From NCBI GenBank assembly GCA_038319025.1, contig JBBQCW010000008.1:1-64000 (forward strand): a DNA stretch of 64,000 bases, given 5' to 3'. Under the pieces are notes generated by a model. The model did not search any database and was not told the origin of the DNA. It saw only the letters and a list, made by a program, of their open reading frames with translations. The DNA is from JBBQCW01 sp038319025. Lineage in GTDB: Bacteria; Actinomycetota; Thermoleophilia; Solirubrobacterales; Solirubrobacteraceae. How positions within the stretch are numbered: position 1 is the first letter of the stretch; the number at the start of each line of letters is the position of its first letter. Below are positions 17,022-25,418 of the stretch, one piece after another. Made by a program: the position numbers and the translations under genes.

Positions 17022-17817
17022 CACCATGGTGCAACTCTGCGGCCGGCTCGTCGCGGAGCTGGACGGTCACAGAGTTGAGGACGAGCTCCCCTCCCGTCAG
17101 GGTCGCCTGCTGTTCGCGTATCTGGTCCCCGAGGGCTACGCGACCGGCTCGCAGGTGCAGCCGTCGAACGCCCGCCAGGCGTACTCCGGGCAGTTGGTCA
17201 CGCTGCGGTACGACCAGGGTCGCCTCGGCGAGGTCGAGGACGCGGTCCGTGACTACGTTGAGCGCTACCCCCTGTTCGCGGCGTGGCGCTGCGCGCTCGC
17301 GCTCGTGCTCGCGGAGACCGGGCGGCCTGATGAGGCGCGCGAGCAGTTCGACCAGATCGCGGCGGCCGGCGGCTTCACCGCGCTTCCACGCGGCACCGGC
17401 TGGCTGCTGGGGCTGGACCTCGCCGGCAAGGCGGCGGTCGCGGTCGGGGGCACGTCCCACGAGGAGGACCTCTACGACCTGCTGTTGCCGCTCGAGGAGC
17501 GGCTCGTGCTGATCGGCATGGGCACCTCCTACGCCGGCGCTGTCGCCCCGACGCTCGCCGGGCTCGCGCGCCGGCTCGGCAGGCTCGAGGATGCCCGCCG
17601 CCACGCCGAGCGTGCCATCACGCTGGCGGAGTTCACGCGCTCACCGCCGATGCTCGGCTACGCGCGCCACGCACTGGCGCAGGTGCTGCTCGCGCAGGGC
17701 GAGGGCGAGGAGGCGCAGATGCATGCCGAGGGCGTGCTGGCGCTGGCCAGGCAGCTGGGAATGACGCGGCTCGCTGAGCGCGCGGAGGTCGTGGTCGCGA
17801 GCGTCAGCGGGGAATAG
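17005..17817 (+). pseudogene. BTAD/TPR regulator with large internal deletion
   Basis: The reading frame is intact (270 codons from TTG 17005, or 263 from ATG 17026) but joins two pieces of a normally much larger protein. Residues 8-40 (VQLCGRLVAELDGHRVED...GRLLFAYLV) are the start of a SARP/BTAD winged-helix domain, which stops before its DNA-recognition helix is complete. From about residue 50 the sequence matches the C-terminal TPR region of large AAA-type regulators (RYDQGRLGEVED, CALALVLAETGRPDEAREQF, RRLGRLEDARRHAERAI). The ATPase and sensor regions are missing. It may be a fusion relic or a small surviving TPR protein. Its 3' end overlaps the convergent gene by 14 bp. Confidence 0.65.
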
Positions 17818-18658
17818 CGCAGGTCAGGTGGATCGCGATGTCGGTGGCGCTCCGCGCGCCGGCCCCATCGGGCGTTGCGAACGTGAGCGCCCATCCGGAC
17901 CTGCCGCGCGCCTTCGACGCTGCGATGAACGGAGCGGTCATGGTCGCCGACGATTCGACCGAGCGCCAGATGTTCTGATCCAGCGTGCCGGCCTCGAATC
18001 CCCAGCTGATCGGCCTGCGCCCGCCGGTGCAGGCGGCCGCGACGGTTGCCGTGCGCGCGCCCGCGCTGAACGTCGCGCTCTGCCGGACCAGCTGAGCCTT
18101 GGCGAAGGCGCCGGCCGCGACGCAGATGACGGCTGCCCTCCCGTACTTGCCCTCGCTGTTGACCCAGCCGCGCAGGCCCTGGGGCTTCGAAGCGACGGGC
18201 TGGGCCCAGTAGGGGCCGTTGCTGATCGGCAGGCCGATCGCGAGCTGCCGGGCGCCGCAGGAGACGGATGAGTTGTCGCCGCTGGGCCCGATCTTCTGCT
18301 GGGCCTTCAGCGGGCCGCGGGCGCACAGCGCGACGGCGCGGAACGTGCCGGCCGTCATCGGCCGGCGCAGTGAGACGGACAGCGTCGGGGACTTGTAGAC
18401 CAGTTGCGAGGTCACCACGTCGACCGGTGCGAGCGCGCCGCTCCAGCCCGCCATCAGGGCGGTCGCCTTGCCCTTGCACGCCAGCGTGATCCGGTTGTCG
18501 GTGTCGTACTGGTTCGCGGGACCGTTGGCGGCTGCGACCGGGTAGGCCTTCGCGGCGACCGTGGACAGCTTGACCGTCCCGGCTGCGGCGCTGGATGTGC
18601 TCACGGCGAGCGCCGCGAGCATGCTGAGGACGATCCCCGTCCTGGACGACGTTGTCAT
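17804..18658 (-). CDS. Secreted hypothetical protein
   Basis: The 284-residue protein has a signal peptide (about 1-26, cleaved near SSAAAG) and a beta-rich body with scattered cysteines (ACKGKA, ALCARG, VSCGAR, VICVAA, AACTGG, HLTCAI) that could form disulfides outside the cell. No catalytic motif recognised. The -10 TAGCGT at 18704-18709 and a perfect palindrome at 18713-18727 lie upstream, so expression is probably repressor-controlled. Confidence 0.7.
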   Translation of the reverse strand: MTTSSRTGIVLSMLAALAVSTSSAAAGTVKLSTVAAKAYPVAAANGPANQYDTDNRITLACKGKATALMAGWSGALAPVDVVTSQLVYKSPTLSVSLRRPMTAGTFRAVALCARGPLKAQQKIGPSGDNSSVSCGARQLAIGLPISNGPYWAQPVASKPQGLRGWVNSEGKYGRAAVICVAAGAFAKAQLVRQSATFSAGARTATVAAACTGGRRPISWGFEAGTLDQNIWRSVESSATMTAPFIAASKARGRSGWALTFATPDGAGARSATDIAIHLTCAIPR

Positions 18659-18703
18659 GTTCTGATCCCCGGTCGCGTGACCCTGCTGCTCCGCATCGCC
18701 ACA

Positions 18704-18727
18704 ACGCTACTCGCATTCAATGAATGC
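18704..18727 (-). promoter_or_regulatory. Promoter with palindromic operator
   Basis: On the minus strand a TAGCGT -10 (18704-18709) is preceded by GCATTCA-T-TGAATGC (18713-18727), a perfect inverted repeat of 7-bp arms with a 1-nt centre. The palindrome lies in the -10/-35 spacer, the usual place for a repressor of TetR type. No candidate regulator gene is adjacent. Confidence 0.55.
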
Positions 18728-19188
18728 AGGGACAGCCGAGGCCGAGCGAGCGCTCGAGCTCGAACCGCCGGTGTTCGTCGGCCGCGTCGGTTGGGACGAG
18801 CGGCATCGCCAACCAGCTGGAGAGTCTGACGGGCCAGGCGCGCTGGACACGATGCCGCCCGCCCATCCCCCCGATGGGAGGGCGGCACCGTCACGAACAC
18901 TCTCGGCGCGGGCCGCATGGGCCACTCTCAGGAGGAGTCCATCTTCGAGGTGCGACACTCGCCGCAGGCGACACTACGCCTGTCACCAATCCAATGCAAC
19001 CTCGGCCTCACGGCCGCAGCGCGGCTCGCGGAGCACCCGGCCGGCGCCACCCGAGGAACGCGGCTTGAACGTGTCAAGCGTCAATTCGGCGGCATCAAGT
19101 CCGAACCGGCCTCTCCTGCCAGAGCGGTCGTGGAAGGAGACCGGCGCCGCGGCTCTGGGCGCTCCGTCGTTCATGGGAGGATTGGCCG
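18728..19188. other. Intergenic stretch, no gene supported
   Basis: About 460 bp between the secreted protein promoter and the acyltransferase. Short frames exist (for example from ATG 18917) but have no ribosome site, no recognisable protein and irregular codon use. A GGGAGG at 19175-19180 serves the acyltransferase start. Confidence 0.5.
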
Positions 19189-20271
19189 ATGGAGCGTGGA
19201 GGGGTGGGTGAGTCGCGCCGGCTGGTGATAGCTCGCCGGTTGAAGACGGTGCCGGCCGTCGTGCTCGGGTTCGCGCTCGTGACGGTGCTTCTCCCGGTGC
19301 TGCTCGTGCTCGCGGTGCTCGTCGACGTCGGCCGCGCCGTTGTGCTGCGCACGCCGTTCATGGCCACGCGGCTGCTCGCGTTCCTCTGGGTGTACCTGGC
19401 CGCAGAAAGCGTCGGGCTGCTGGTGTTGTTCGGTGTCTGGCTCGCCGCGGGGTTCGGTCGCCGTCGCGGGTGGATGGCCGAGTGGACGTGGCGCTTTCAA
19501 CAGGTGTGGGCAGGCTGGATGTTCGCCGCTGTCCGGTACCTGATGGGCCTGCGGGTCGAGGTGAGCGGCGACGAGGTTCTTGCCGGCGGACCGGTGATCG
19601 TGCTCGTGCGGCACGCGAGCATCGTCGACAACCTGCTCCCGTCAGTTCTCATCGCGCGAGCCCACCGCGTCCATCTGCGCTACGTCCTCAAGCGTGAACT
19701 GCTGGGCGACCCATGCTTGGACGTTGCCGGCAGGCGGCTCCCGAACTACTTCGTGCGCCGCGACACCGGGGAGGAGGTCGAGCGTGACAACGTGCGCCGC
19801 CTGGCCGAGGGCCTCTCACCGCAGGATGGCGTGCTCCTCTATCCCGAAGGCACCCGCTTCACGAGCGAGCGCCGCGAGCGGGCGATCGAGCGGATCGCCG
19901 AACGCGACCCGCGGCGCGCGCGCCGGGTGCAGCAGATCGAGCACCTGCTGCCGCCGAAGGTCGGTGGCTTTCTCGCGGTCCTCGATGGCGCGAGCGAGGT
20001 TGACGTGATCGTGATGGCGCACGCGGGCTTTGACGGTCTGCGCCTGATCTCCGACATGTGGCGCGGTGCGTTGGTGGGCCGCACGATCCGCGTGCGCTTC
20101 GAGCGCACGGCCCGGGCCGCGATCCCCCAGGACGCGCCCGGTCGCGTGGCGTGGCTCGACGACGCATGGGCCGGCGCGGATGCGTGGATCGCCGTGCAGC
20201 TCGCGCTCCCGCGCACCGATCGCGCGGGGGTCCGCGCAGCGAGCGACGCGGTTCCGAGCGTGCCGATGTGA
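19189..20271 (+). CDS. PlsC-like acyltransferase
   Basis: The 360-residue membrane protein has two N-terminal hydrophobic segments (about 22-46 and 62-90) and the LPLAT domain with the HX4D catalytic motif (RHASIVDN, H142 and D147) and the LYPEGTRF motif near 220. Such enzymes acylate lysophospholipids or similar hydroxyls at the membrane. It is longer than typical AGPAT (about 240), closer to the LCLAT/AGPAT4 type. GGGAGG 9 nt before ATG 19189 sets the start. The next gene overlaps by 4 nt (GTGA), suggesting a joint role in lipid metabolism. Confidence 0.88.
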   Translation: MERGGVGESRRLVIARRLKTVPAVVLGFALVTVLLPVLLVLAVLVDVGRAVVLRTPFMATRLLAFLWVYLAAESVGLLVLFGVWLAAGFGRRRGWMAEWTWRFQQVWAGWMFAAVRYLMGLRVEVSGDEVLAGGPVIVLVRHASIVDNLLPSVLIARAHRVHLRYVLKRELLGDPCLDVAGRRLPNYFVRRDTGEEVERDNVRRLAEGLSPQDGVLLYPEGTRFTSERRERAIERIAERDPRRARRVQQIEHLLPPKVGGFLAVLDGASEVDVIVMAHAGFDGLRLISDMWRGALVGRTIRVRFERTARAAIPQDAPGRVAWLDDAWAGADAWIAVQLALPRTDRAGVRAASDAVPSVPM

Positions 20272-21050
20272 GCCTGGGCGGCATTCTCCTGCTCAACCTC
20301 GCCGTCATCCTGGTGCTGATGACGACGCTGTGGGGGGTGAGCGTGGCCATGAGCGACACGTCGATCGTCGACATCTTCTGGGGCGCCGGGTTCGTCGTGA
20401 TCGCGTGGGTGACCGTCGCCGTCGCCGACGGCTCCGCCGGCCGGCAGCTCCTGCTCGCGGTGCTCACGACGGTGTGGGGGCTGCGCCTCGCGCTGCACCT
20501 CGCGCGGCGAAACCTCGGCCACGGCGAGGACGCGCGCTACCGGACGATGCGCGCGCGCCACGGCAAGCGTTGGCCACGGCGCTCCCTCTGGGCGGTCTTC
20601 TGGGGCCAGGGGCTGCTGATGTGGATCGTCTCACTGCCGGTGCAGGCCGGGCAGGCTGACGCGACTCCGGGGGGCCTGATCTGGCTCGACGCGCTCGGCG
20701 TGGCGATCTGGTGCGCCGGGTTCTGCTTTGAGGCAGTGGGTGACTGGCAGCTCGATCGCTTCAAGGCTGACCCGGCGAGCCGAGGACAGGTCATGGACCG
20801 CGGCCTCTGGCGCTACACCCGCCACCCCAACTACTTCGGCGACTTCGCGGTCTGGTGGGGGCTCTTCCTCATCGCCCTGTCGACCGGCAGCGCCTGGTGG
20901 ACCATCATCGGACCGATCCTGATGAGCGTCCTGCTCGTGCGGGTGAGCGGTGCAGGACTGCTCGAGCGCACGATCGGCGAGCGGCGCCCCGGCTACGCCG
21001 AGTACGTCCGCCGCACCAGCGGGTTCATCCCCCGCCCACCGCGCTCCTAG
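20268..21050 (+). CDS. DUF1295 / steroid 5-alpha reductase-like membrane protein
   Basis: The 260-residue protein has about six membrane helices, and near the C-terminus the signature DRGLWRYTRHPNYFGDFAVWWG followed by ERTIGERRPGYAEYVRRTSGF (read as two separate motifs), typical of DUF1295 and related isoprenylcysteine methyltransferase/5-alpha-reductase folds that use NADPH or SAM on lipid substrates. Start GTG 20268 overlaps the acyltransferase stop. The substrate is probably a lipid made or modified by its neighbour; this is inference from context. Confidence 0.88.
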   Translation: MSLGGILLLNLAVILVLMTTLWGVSVAMSDTSIVDIFWGAGFVVIAWVTVAVADGSAGRQLLLAVLTTVWGLRLALHLARRNLGHGEDARYRTMRARHGKRWPRRSLWAVFWGQGLLMWIVSLPVQAGQADATPGGLIWLDALGVAIWCAGFCFEAVGDWQLDRFKADPASRGQVMDRGLWRYTRHPNYFGDFAVWWGLFLIALSTGSAWWTIIGPILMSVLLVRVSGAGLLERTIGERRPGYAEYVRRTSGFIPRPPRS

Positions 21051-21218
21051 CACCCGCGCGACGACGACCGCCCAGCGCTGCCCCGTTGGACGAGCAGGAG
21101 GAGCGGTCAGCCCAAGGCCCCGGCGCACAGGACGTGCGGCCACGCCGCGGAGGCATCGGACGCTCGCGATCTCGGGAGACTTCGGCAGCCAAACGTCCGC
21201 AACGTCCACCCGAAACAA

Positions 21219-21246
21219 CGAAACCCCCGCGGTTGCGGGGGTTTCG
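21219..21246 (-). terminator. Terminator of tRNA-Gly
   Basis: A perfect 12-bp stem (CGAAACCCCCGC at 21219-21230 with GCGGGGGTTTCG at 21235-21246) and 4-nt loop lie directly 3' of the minus-strand tRNA gene. On that strand the stem ends in TTTCG and is followed by TTGTTTCG. Confidence 0.8.
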
Positions 21247-21249
21247 GGA

Positions 21250-21323
21250 AGCGGCTGAAGGGACTCGAACCCTCGACCTTCTGCATGGCAAGCAGACGCT
21301 CTAGCCAACTGAGCTACAGCCGC
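21250..21323 (-). tRNA. tRNA-Gly (GCC)
   Basis: On the minus strand the acceptor stem GCGGCTG pairs with CAGCCGC, the D arm reads GCTCAGTTGGCTAGAGC, the anticodon loop TTGCCAT holds GCC, and the T arm is GAGGGTTCGAGTCCCTT. CCA is not encoded. Anticodon GCC decodes glycine GGC, the main glycine codon in this GC-rich genome. Confidence 0.95.
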
Positions 21324-21355
21324 ATCGCGGTCGCGAGTATAGCCAGCGTTTGGTC

Positions 21356-21811
21356 CTAGGGATTCACCGTGAGCTCGGCGATCTGGGTCTCCGTCGTGTG
21401 CGACTCGATCTCGAAGCGCCCTTCGATGTCGGCGGTGAACCTGAACGTCGCGGGGCTCCCCGGCTTGGACTCCTCCTCGAGGTCGTAGCCGTGCACGTGG
21501 ACTTCGTCGGGCGTGTCGGAGCTGACGGTCAGCCGGACGGTGTCGCCCTTGCTGACGCTGATCTTCTGCTTGCCGCCGACGGGATCGCCGCCCTTCAGGC
21601 GGATCGCGGTGCGCTCCGGCCCGGGCTCGGGTGCCGTGGTCGTTGCCGTTGTGGTGAGGGCGCCGGCGGCGCCCATCGCGGTGGTCGTCACGACGGTCGT
21701 GGTGGCGCTCGATGAGTTCTCGTCGTCGCCGGGCTGCAGCAGCAGGAAACCGGAGATCGCCGCGGCGAGTGCAGCGAGGGCGATCACGATGGTGCGGTTG
21801 TTGCGGGACAT
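21356..21811 (-). CDS. Secreted cupredoxin-like protein
   Basis: The 151-residue protein has an N-terminal signal or anchor helix (about 7-26, TIVIALAALAAAISGFLLL), a Thr/Ala-rich linker and a cupredoxin fold of about 90 residues (GDTVRLTVSSDTPDEVHVHGYD ... GRFEIESHTT, read as two strands blocks). It has His in VHVHG and SHTTET but no Cys, so a type 1 copper site is incomplete; it resembles EfeO-type or structural cupredoxins. AGGAG precedes ATG 21811. It is the last gene of a (-) run with the glycerol operon, 88 nt after the small membrane protein. Confidence 0.8.
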   Translation of the reverse strand: MSRNNRTIVIALAALAAAISGFLLLQPGDDENSSSATTTVVTTTAMGAAGALTTTATTTAPEPGPERTAIRLKGGDPVGGKQKISVSKGDTVRLTVSSDTPDEVHVHGYDLEEESKPGSPATFRFTADIEGRFEIESHTTETQIAELTVNP

Positions 21812-21899
21812 GGTGCTCCTGACTCGGGTGGATGACCGGCCCGGAGGCAGGGGCGCACGCGCGCCGTCGCGGTCCGGGCGGGCCGCGACGGGAGCGCTC

Positions 21900-22223
21900 T
21901 CAAGCGTGCGCCGGCTGGGCCGGCGGCGGGCGGACCGCCAGGCGGCGGGCCAGGAGCAGCCCGCCGCGAGCCGTCGTGCTGCACGCGGGTCGCGGCAGCG
22001 CCAGGTCGCAGGGACGTGCGCGGCTCGTGCGGTGAGCGCGGGCCTCACGCAGCCGTGCGATCCGCTGCTCACCGGGATAGCGGCGCAGCAGCAGCGGCGC
22101 CAGCAGCAGCACGACCGGAACGATCGAGGCGAGACCGGTGAGGCTCCCGCCGGTTGCGAGCACGGCCCAGGCGACGACGAGCGCCGCGAGGCCGAGCAGG
22201 GCGTTGGGGCGGCGAGCCGGCAT
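21900..22223 (-). CDS. Small membrane protein, two helices
   Basis: The 107-residue protein has two hydrophobic helices (about 8-26 and 30-47) followed by a basic cytoplasmic tail rich in Arg and Ala. No family recognised. ATG 22223 lies 26 nt after the glycerol-kinase-like stop, so it may be expressed from the same message. The start is not strongly supported because no ribosome site is visible. Confidence 0.5.
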   Translation of the reverse strand: MPARRPNALLGLAALVVAWAVLATGGSLTGLASIVPVVLLLAPLLLRRYPGEQRIARLREARAHRTSRARPCDLALPRPACSTTARGGLLLARRLAVRPPPAQPAHA

Positions 22224-22249
22224 CCGGGAGGCAATGCTACGCAAGCGCC

Positions 22250-23710
22250 TCAGCGCAGGGAGCCGGCGCCGCGCACGAACGTGCGCCACGCGTCATGGGC
22301 CCGCTCGCGCGCGCGTGCGCCCAGCGCGGGCTCCACGCGACGCTCGGCCGGCACGAGCGCGGCGATCTCCTCGACCGACCGGATCAGTCCCGCGCCGACC
22401 GCGGCGAGGCCGGCGACCCCGGCGACCGTCGCATCGGCGCTCGCAGCTTCGACCGGCACGCCGATCGCGTCGGCCTGCAGCTCGAGCAGCAGCGGCTCGT
22501 TCGTCAGGCCGCCGTCGACCCGCAGTGCATCCACCGGCGCGCTGCTCCGCACCTCGGCGACGATGTCGGCGACGCGCCAGGCGATGCCCTCGAGGGCAGC
22601 CCTCGCGATGTGCGCGCGCGTGGTCCCGCCGTCGAGGCCCGCGAGCACCGCGCGGGCGCCCGGCTCCCACCACGGCGCTCCGAGGCCGGCGAGGGCGGGG
22701 AGGACCCGCGCGCCGCGTGCGTCGGGGACGCTTCGCGCCAGCTCGCCGAGCGCTGCCGGCGAGTCCGCGATGCCGAGCCGGTCACACAGCCATTCGAGCA
22801 TCGCACCCGCGGCGAAGACGCCGCCGTCGAGCGCGTACGTGTCGCGTGCGCCGCTGCGCCACGCGACCGTCGGCAGCAGGCCCGCGCGGGAATCCGGGAT
22901 GTCCTCGCCCGCGTGTGCGAGGACGAAGACGCCGGTGCCGTAGGTCGCCTTGACGCGCCCGGGCACGACGCAGCCCGATCCTGCGAGCGCCGCCTGCTGG
23001 TCACACACCCGTGCCGTCAGCGGCAGCTCGTGCGGCCAGCGCTCGTGCCGCAGCACTCCGAGCGCGCCGAAGCTGTCACCGATCTCGGGCAGGACATCGC
23101 CGGGAACGCCGAACCGCTCGAGCAGCGACGAGCTCCAGCCGGCGGTGCCGAGTTCGTGCAGCTGCGTGCGCGAAGCGGTCGAGGCGTCGGTGTGGAAGCC
23201 GCCGCCGAGCCGGTCGGTCAGGAAGGCGTCGACGGTCCCCATCCGCAACGTGCCGCGTTTGCGCGCGGCGCCCACCGCCGCGTCGTGCCGCAGCAGCCAG
23301 GCGAGCTTGCCCGCAGAGAAGTAGGGGTCCAGCGGCAGGCCGCTGAGGCGGCGGATCTCGGCCTCGTCGTCGCTGAGTCCGGCGAGAACCTCCTCCGCGC
23401 GCTTGTCCTGCCAGACGATGACGGGGGTCAGCGGCGCGCCGGTCTGTGCCTCCCACGCGAGCACGGACTCGCCCTCGTGGTCGAGGCCGCAGGCGACGAC
23501 CTCGCCGGGGGCATCCGCGAGCAGCTCCGCCGCGATCTCGACGACGGCCTCGAGGATCTCGAGCGGGTCCTTCTCGACCCAGCCGGGCTGCGGGTGGCTC
23601 ACGCCGACGACGCGCCGCGCGCTCCTCACGGGCCGCAGTCGCGTATCGAACAGTGCGCCCTTCACCGCCGTGGTGCCCTCGTCGATGCCGAGGATCAACC
23701 GGTCGCTCAC
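22250..23710 (-). CDS. FGGY-family kinase, glycerol kinase-like
   Basis: The 486-residue protein is full length for GlpK. It opens with LILGIDEGTTAVKG (phosphate-binding loop 1), has PGWVEKDPLEI, VIVWQDKRAEE, PYFSAGKLAWLL and GTVDAFLTDRL, and in the C-terminal ATPase half RVDGGLTNEPLLLELQADA. Glycerol is the likely substrate since the coupled upstream gene encodes a G3P-dehydrogenase-like FAD enzyme, but GLDHEGESV replaces the usual GITNQRETT, so another polyol is possible. GTG 23710 overlaps the upstream stop (GTGA). Confidence 0.85.
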   Translation of the reverse strand: MSDRLILGIDEGTTAVKGALFDTRLRPVRSARRVVGVSHPQPGWVEKDPLEILEAVVEIAAELLADAPGEVVACGLDHEGESVLAWEAQTGAPLTPVIVWQDKRAEEVLAGLSDDEAEIRRLSGLPLDPYFSAGKLAWLLRHDAAVGAARKRGTLRMGTVDAFLTDRLGGGFHTDASTASRTQLHELGTAGWSSSLLERFGVPGDVLPEIGDSFGALGVLRHERWPHELPLTARVCDQQAALAGSGCVVPGRVKATYGTGVFVLAHAGEDIPDSRAGLLPTVAWRSGARDTYALDGGVFAAGAMLEWLCDRLGIADSPAALGELARSVPDARGARVLPALAGLGAPWWEPGARAVLAGLDGGTTRAHIARAALEGIAWRVADIVAEVRSSAPVDALRVDGGLTNEPLLLELQADAIGVPVEAASADATVAGVAGLAAVGAGLIRSVEEIAALVPAERRVEPALGARARERAHDAWRTFVRGAGSLR

Positions 23711-24861
23711 CTGGCGCGTCCCGCCTCGAAGCGCGCGGTCCGCTGCCACCACGGGCCGTCCTGAAGCAGGCCGGGAGGTGGCGCGCCGGGCCTCAGCGGT
23801 TCCTCCGCTCCCAGCGGCACGCCGGCGTCGCTCACGAGCGCGCAGAGCCGCTCGGCGATCCCGAGCGCAGCCGTCAGCCCGGTCGAGCGGATCGCCACGG
23901 CGTTGATCAGGCCGGGGAGGGCCGCAGATCGCCCGATCACGTAGTTGCAGCCCACGCCGGCGGGGCGCAGGCCGGCGTAGCGGGCGACCGGCTCGGCCTG
24001 CGCGATGGCCGGCAGCCGGACCGCGAGCTTCGCGCGCACCTGCGCCTCGCCCTCGGGCCGCACGCTCCAGTCGTCCTTGTCGGCCTGGTCGAACGCCGTC
24101 GGCCCGGCGGCCACGCGCCCGTCGAGCGTGGGGAACACGAGCACGCCCTTGGTTCCCGGTGAGGGGACGGGCAGCAGGATCCGATCGAGCGCCGCGCCGC
24201 CCGGCGGATCGAACACGAGGAACTCGCCCTTGCGCGGGTAGATCCGGAAGCTGTCGTCGCCGGCCATCCGGGCGACGTCGTCAGCGCGCAGCCCGGCAGC
24301 GTTGATGACGGCGCGGGCGCGCAGCGAGGCGCCGTCGCCCACCTCCACGATCACGTGATCGCCGTCCCGGCGCAGAGCGCTCACCGGTGCGTCGACACGG
24401 ATGTCGGCGCCGGCGGCGATCGCGGCGCCGGCGAGCGCGAGCGTCAGCGCGACCGGGTCGGTCACGCTCTCGCCGGGGACCTCGAGCGTCCCATCCGGCC
24501 GGCGCACCACGGGCACGCCGTTGGCCCGCGCCCCGCGCTGAAGCTCGTCGACCACGGACCGCTCGGCGGCGTCGCGCGGCTCGATGATCGCCCCGCAGCG
24601 CAGCACCGGTACGCCGAGTGCGTCGAGGACCGGATCACGCAGAGCGGCGGCGCGCAGGATCAGGTCGGTCTCGACCTCGCCCGGCGTCGAGTCGAAGCCC
24701 GTGTGCAGGATCCCGGAGCTCGTGCCGCTCGCCTGCAGCGCGAGGCCGGGCCGCGCCTCCAGCAGCGTCACCGACGCGCCGCGCCGCGCGAGCGCGAGCG
24801 CCGCCGCGACGCCGACCACGCCGCCGCCGGCCACCACGACATCGCTGCGCCCCGTGCTCAT
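23707..24861 (-). CDS. FAD-dependent oxidoreductase, GlpA/LhgO-like
   Basis: The 384-residue DAO-family enzyme begins with the dinucleotide-binding motif VVVAGGGVVGVAAALALA and the acidic end of strand two (LLEAR). ASGTSSGILHTGF is the flavin/substrate region found in GlpA and L-2-hydroxyglutarate oxidase, and the C-terminus has YAGLRPAG and IRSTGLTAALGIAERL. Together with the coupled kinase, oxidation of glycerol-3-phosphate is the likeliest reaction. It lacks the C-terminal domain of GlpD. TAGCCT (24870-24875) ends 8 nt before ATG 24861: a leaderless promoter. Confidence 0.85.
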   Translation of the reverse strand: MSTGRSDVVVAGGGVVGVAAALALARRGASVTLLEARPGLALQASGTSSGILHTGFDSTPGEVETDLILRAAALRDPVLDALGVPVLRCGAIIEPRDAAERSVVDELQRGARANGVPVVRRPDGTLEVPGESVTDPVALTLALAGAAIAAGADIRVDAPVSALRRDGDHVIVEVGDGASLRARAVINAAGLRADDVARMAGDDSFRIYPRKGEFLVFDPPGGAALDRILLPVPSPGTKGVLVFPTLDGRVAAGPTAFDQADKDDWSVRPEGEAQVRAKLAVRLPAIAQAEPVARYAGLRPAGVGCNYVIGRSAALPGLINAVAIRSTGLTAALGIAERLCALVSDAGVPLGAEEPLRPGAPPPGLLQDGPWWQRTARFEAGRAR

Positions 24862-24908
24862 GACCGGCGAGGCTACAGCGGCGGTGGGAAGCCCTTAGGC
24901 TCGCGCTC
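24862..24908. promoter_or_regulatory. Divergent leaderless promoter pair
   Basis: In a 47-bp gap TAGCCT (minus, 24870-24875) serves the FAD enzyme 8 nt downstream and TAGGCT (plus, 24896-24901) serves the SRPBCC gene 7 nt downstream. Neither gene has a Shine-Dalgarno. Confidence 0.6.
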
Positions 24909-25370
24909 ATGGGTGAGACGAAGATCACGATCGAGCAGCACATCGCCGCACCGCCGCAGCAGGTGTGGGCGACGATCAACGACACGCGACGCTTCGCCGA
25001 ATGGGTCGTGAACACACTCGAGGTCACGCGCGCCGACAGCGAGCGCGCCGACGCCGGCGTCACCTACGACGAGCGCAACCGGATCGCCGGCCCGCTGACC
25101 GGCAGCTCCCGCTGGGTCGTCGCCAGCTCGGAGCCGCCGCGGCGCACCGTCCACACCGGTGAGGGCATCTGGCTGGCCGGGCCGATGCGGCTGGAGATGA
25201 CCGTCGAGCCCGACGGTGACGGGACGCACTACCTGCACGAGTTCTTCTACGAGCCCGGGCTCGGCCCGCTCGCGCCGCTCGTCGACCTCGGGCTCAGGCC
25301 GTCGATCAGCCGGGACATGCGGCGCTCGGTGCAGGCGCTGCGGGAGCTCTGCGAGCGCGAAGCGGCCTGA
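24909..25370 (+). CDS. SRPBCC (START-like) family protein
   Basis: The 153-residue protein starts KITIEQHIAAPPQQVWATINDTRRFAEWV, the first strand and helix of the helix-grip fold used by polyketide cyclases and AHSA1-like proteins to hold hydrophobic ligands. A C-terminal helix (DMRRSVQALRELCE) closes the pocket. No catalytic residues are evident and the ligand is unknown. Single gene, leaderless, divergent from the glycerol operon and 48 nt upstream of the MFS gene. Confidence 0.85.
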   Translation: MGETKITIEQHIAAPPQQVWATINDTRRFAEWVVNTLEVTRADSERADAGVTYDERNRIAGPLTGSSRWVVASSEPPRRTVHTGEGIWLAGPMRLEMTVEPDGDGTHYLHEFFYEPGLGPLAPLVDLGLRPSISRDMRRSVQALRELCEREAA

Positions 25371-25418
25371 GCCGCGCACTGCGAAAAGCCGAGGCCGGCA
25401 CGTGGGTAGCGTGTGGGG

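Noticed and set aside
18917..19228. 103-codon frame before the acyltransferase
   Set aside because: No ribosome site or leaderless -10, crosses the acyltransferase start, and shows no protein-like pattern.
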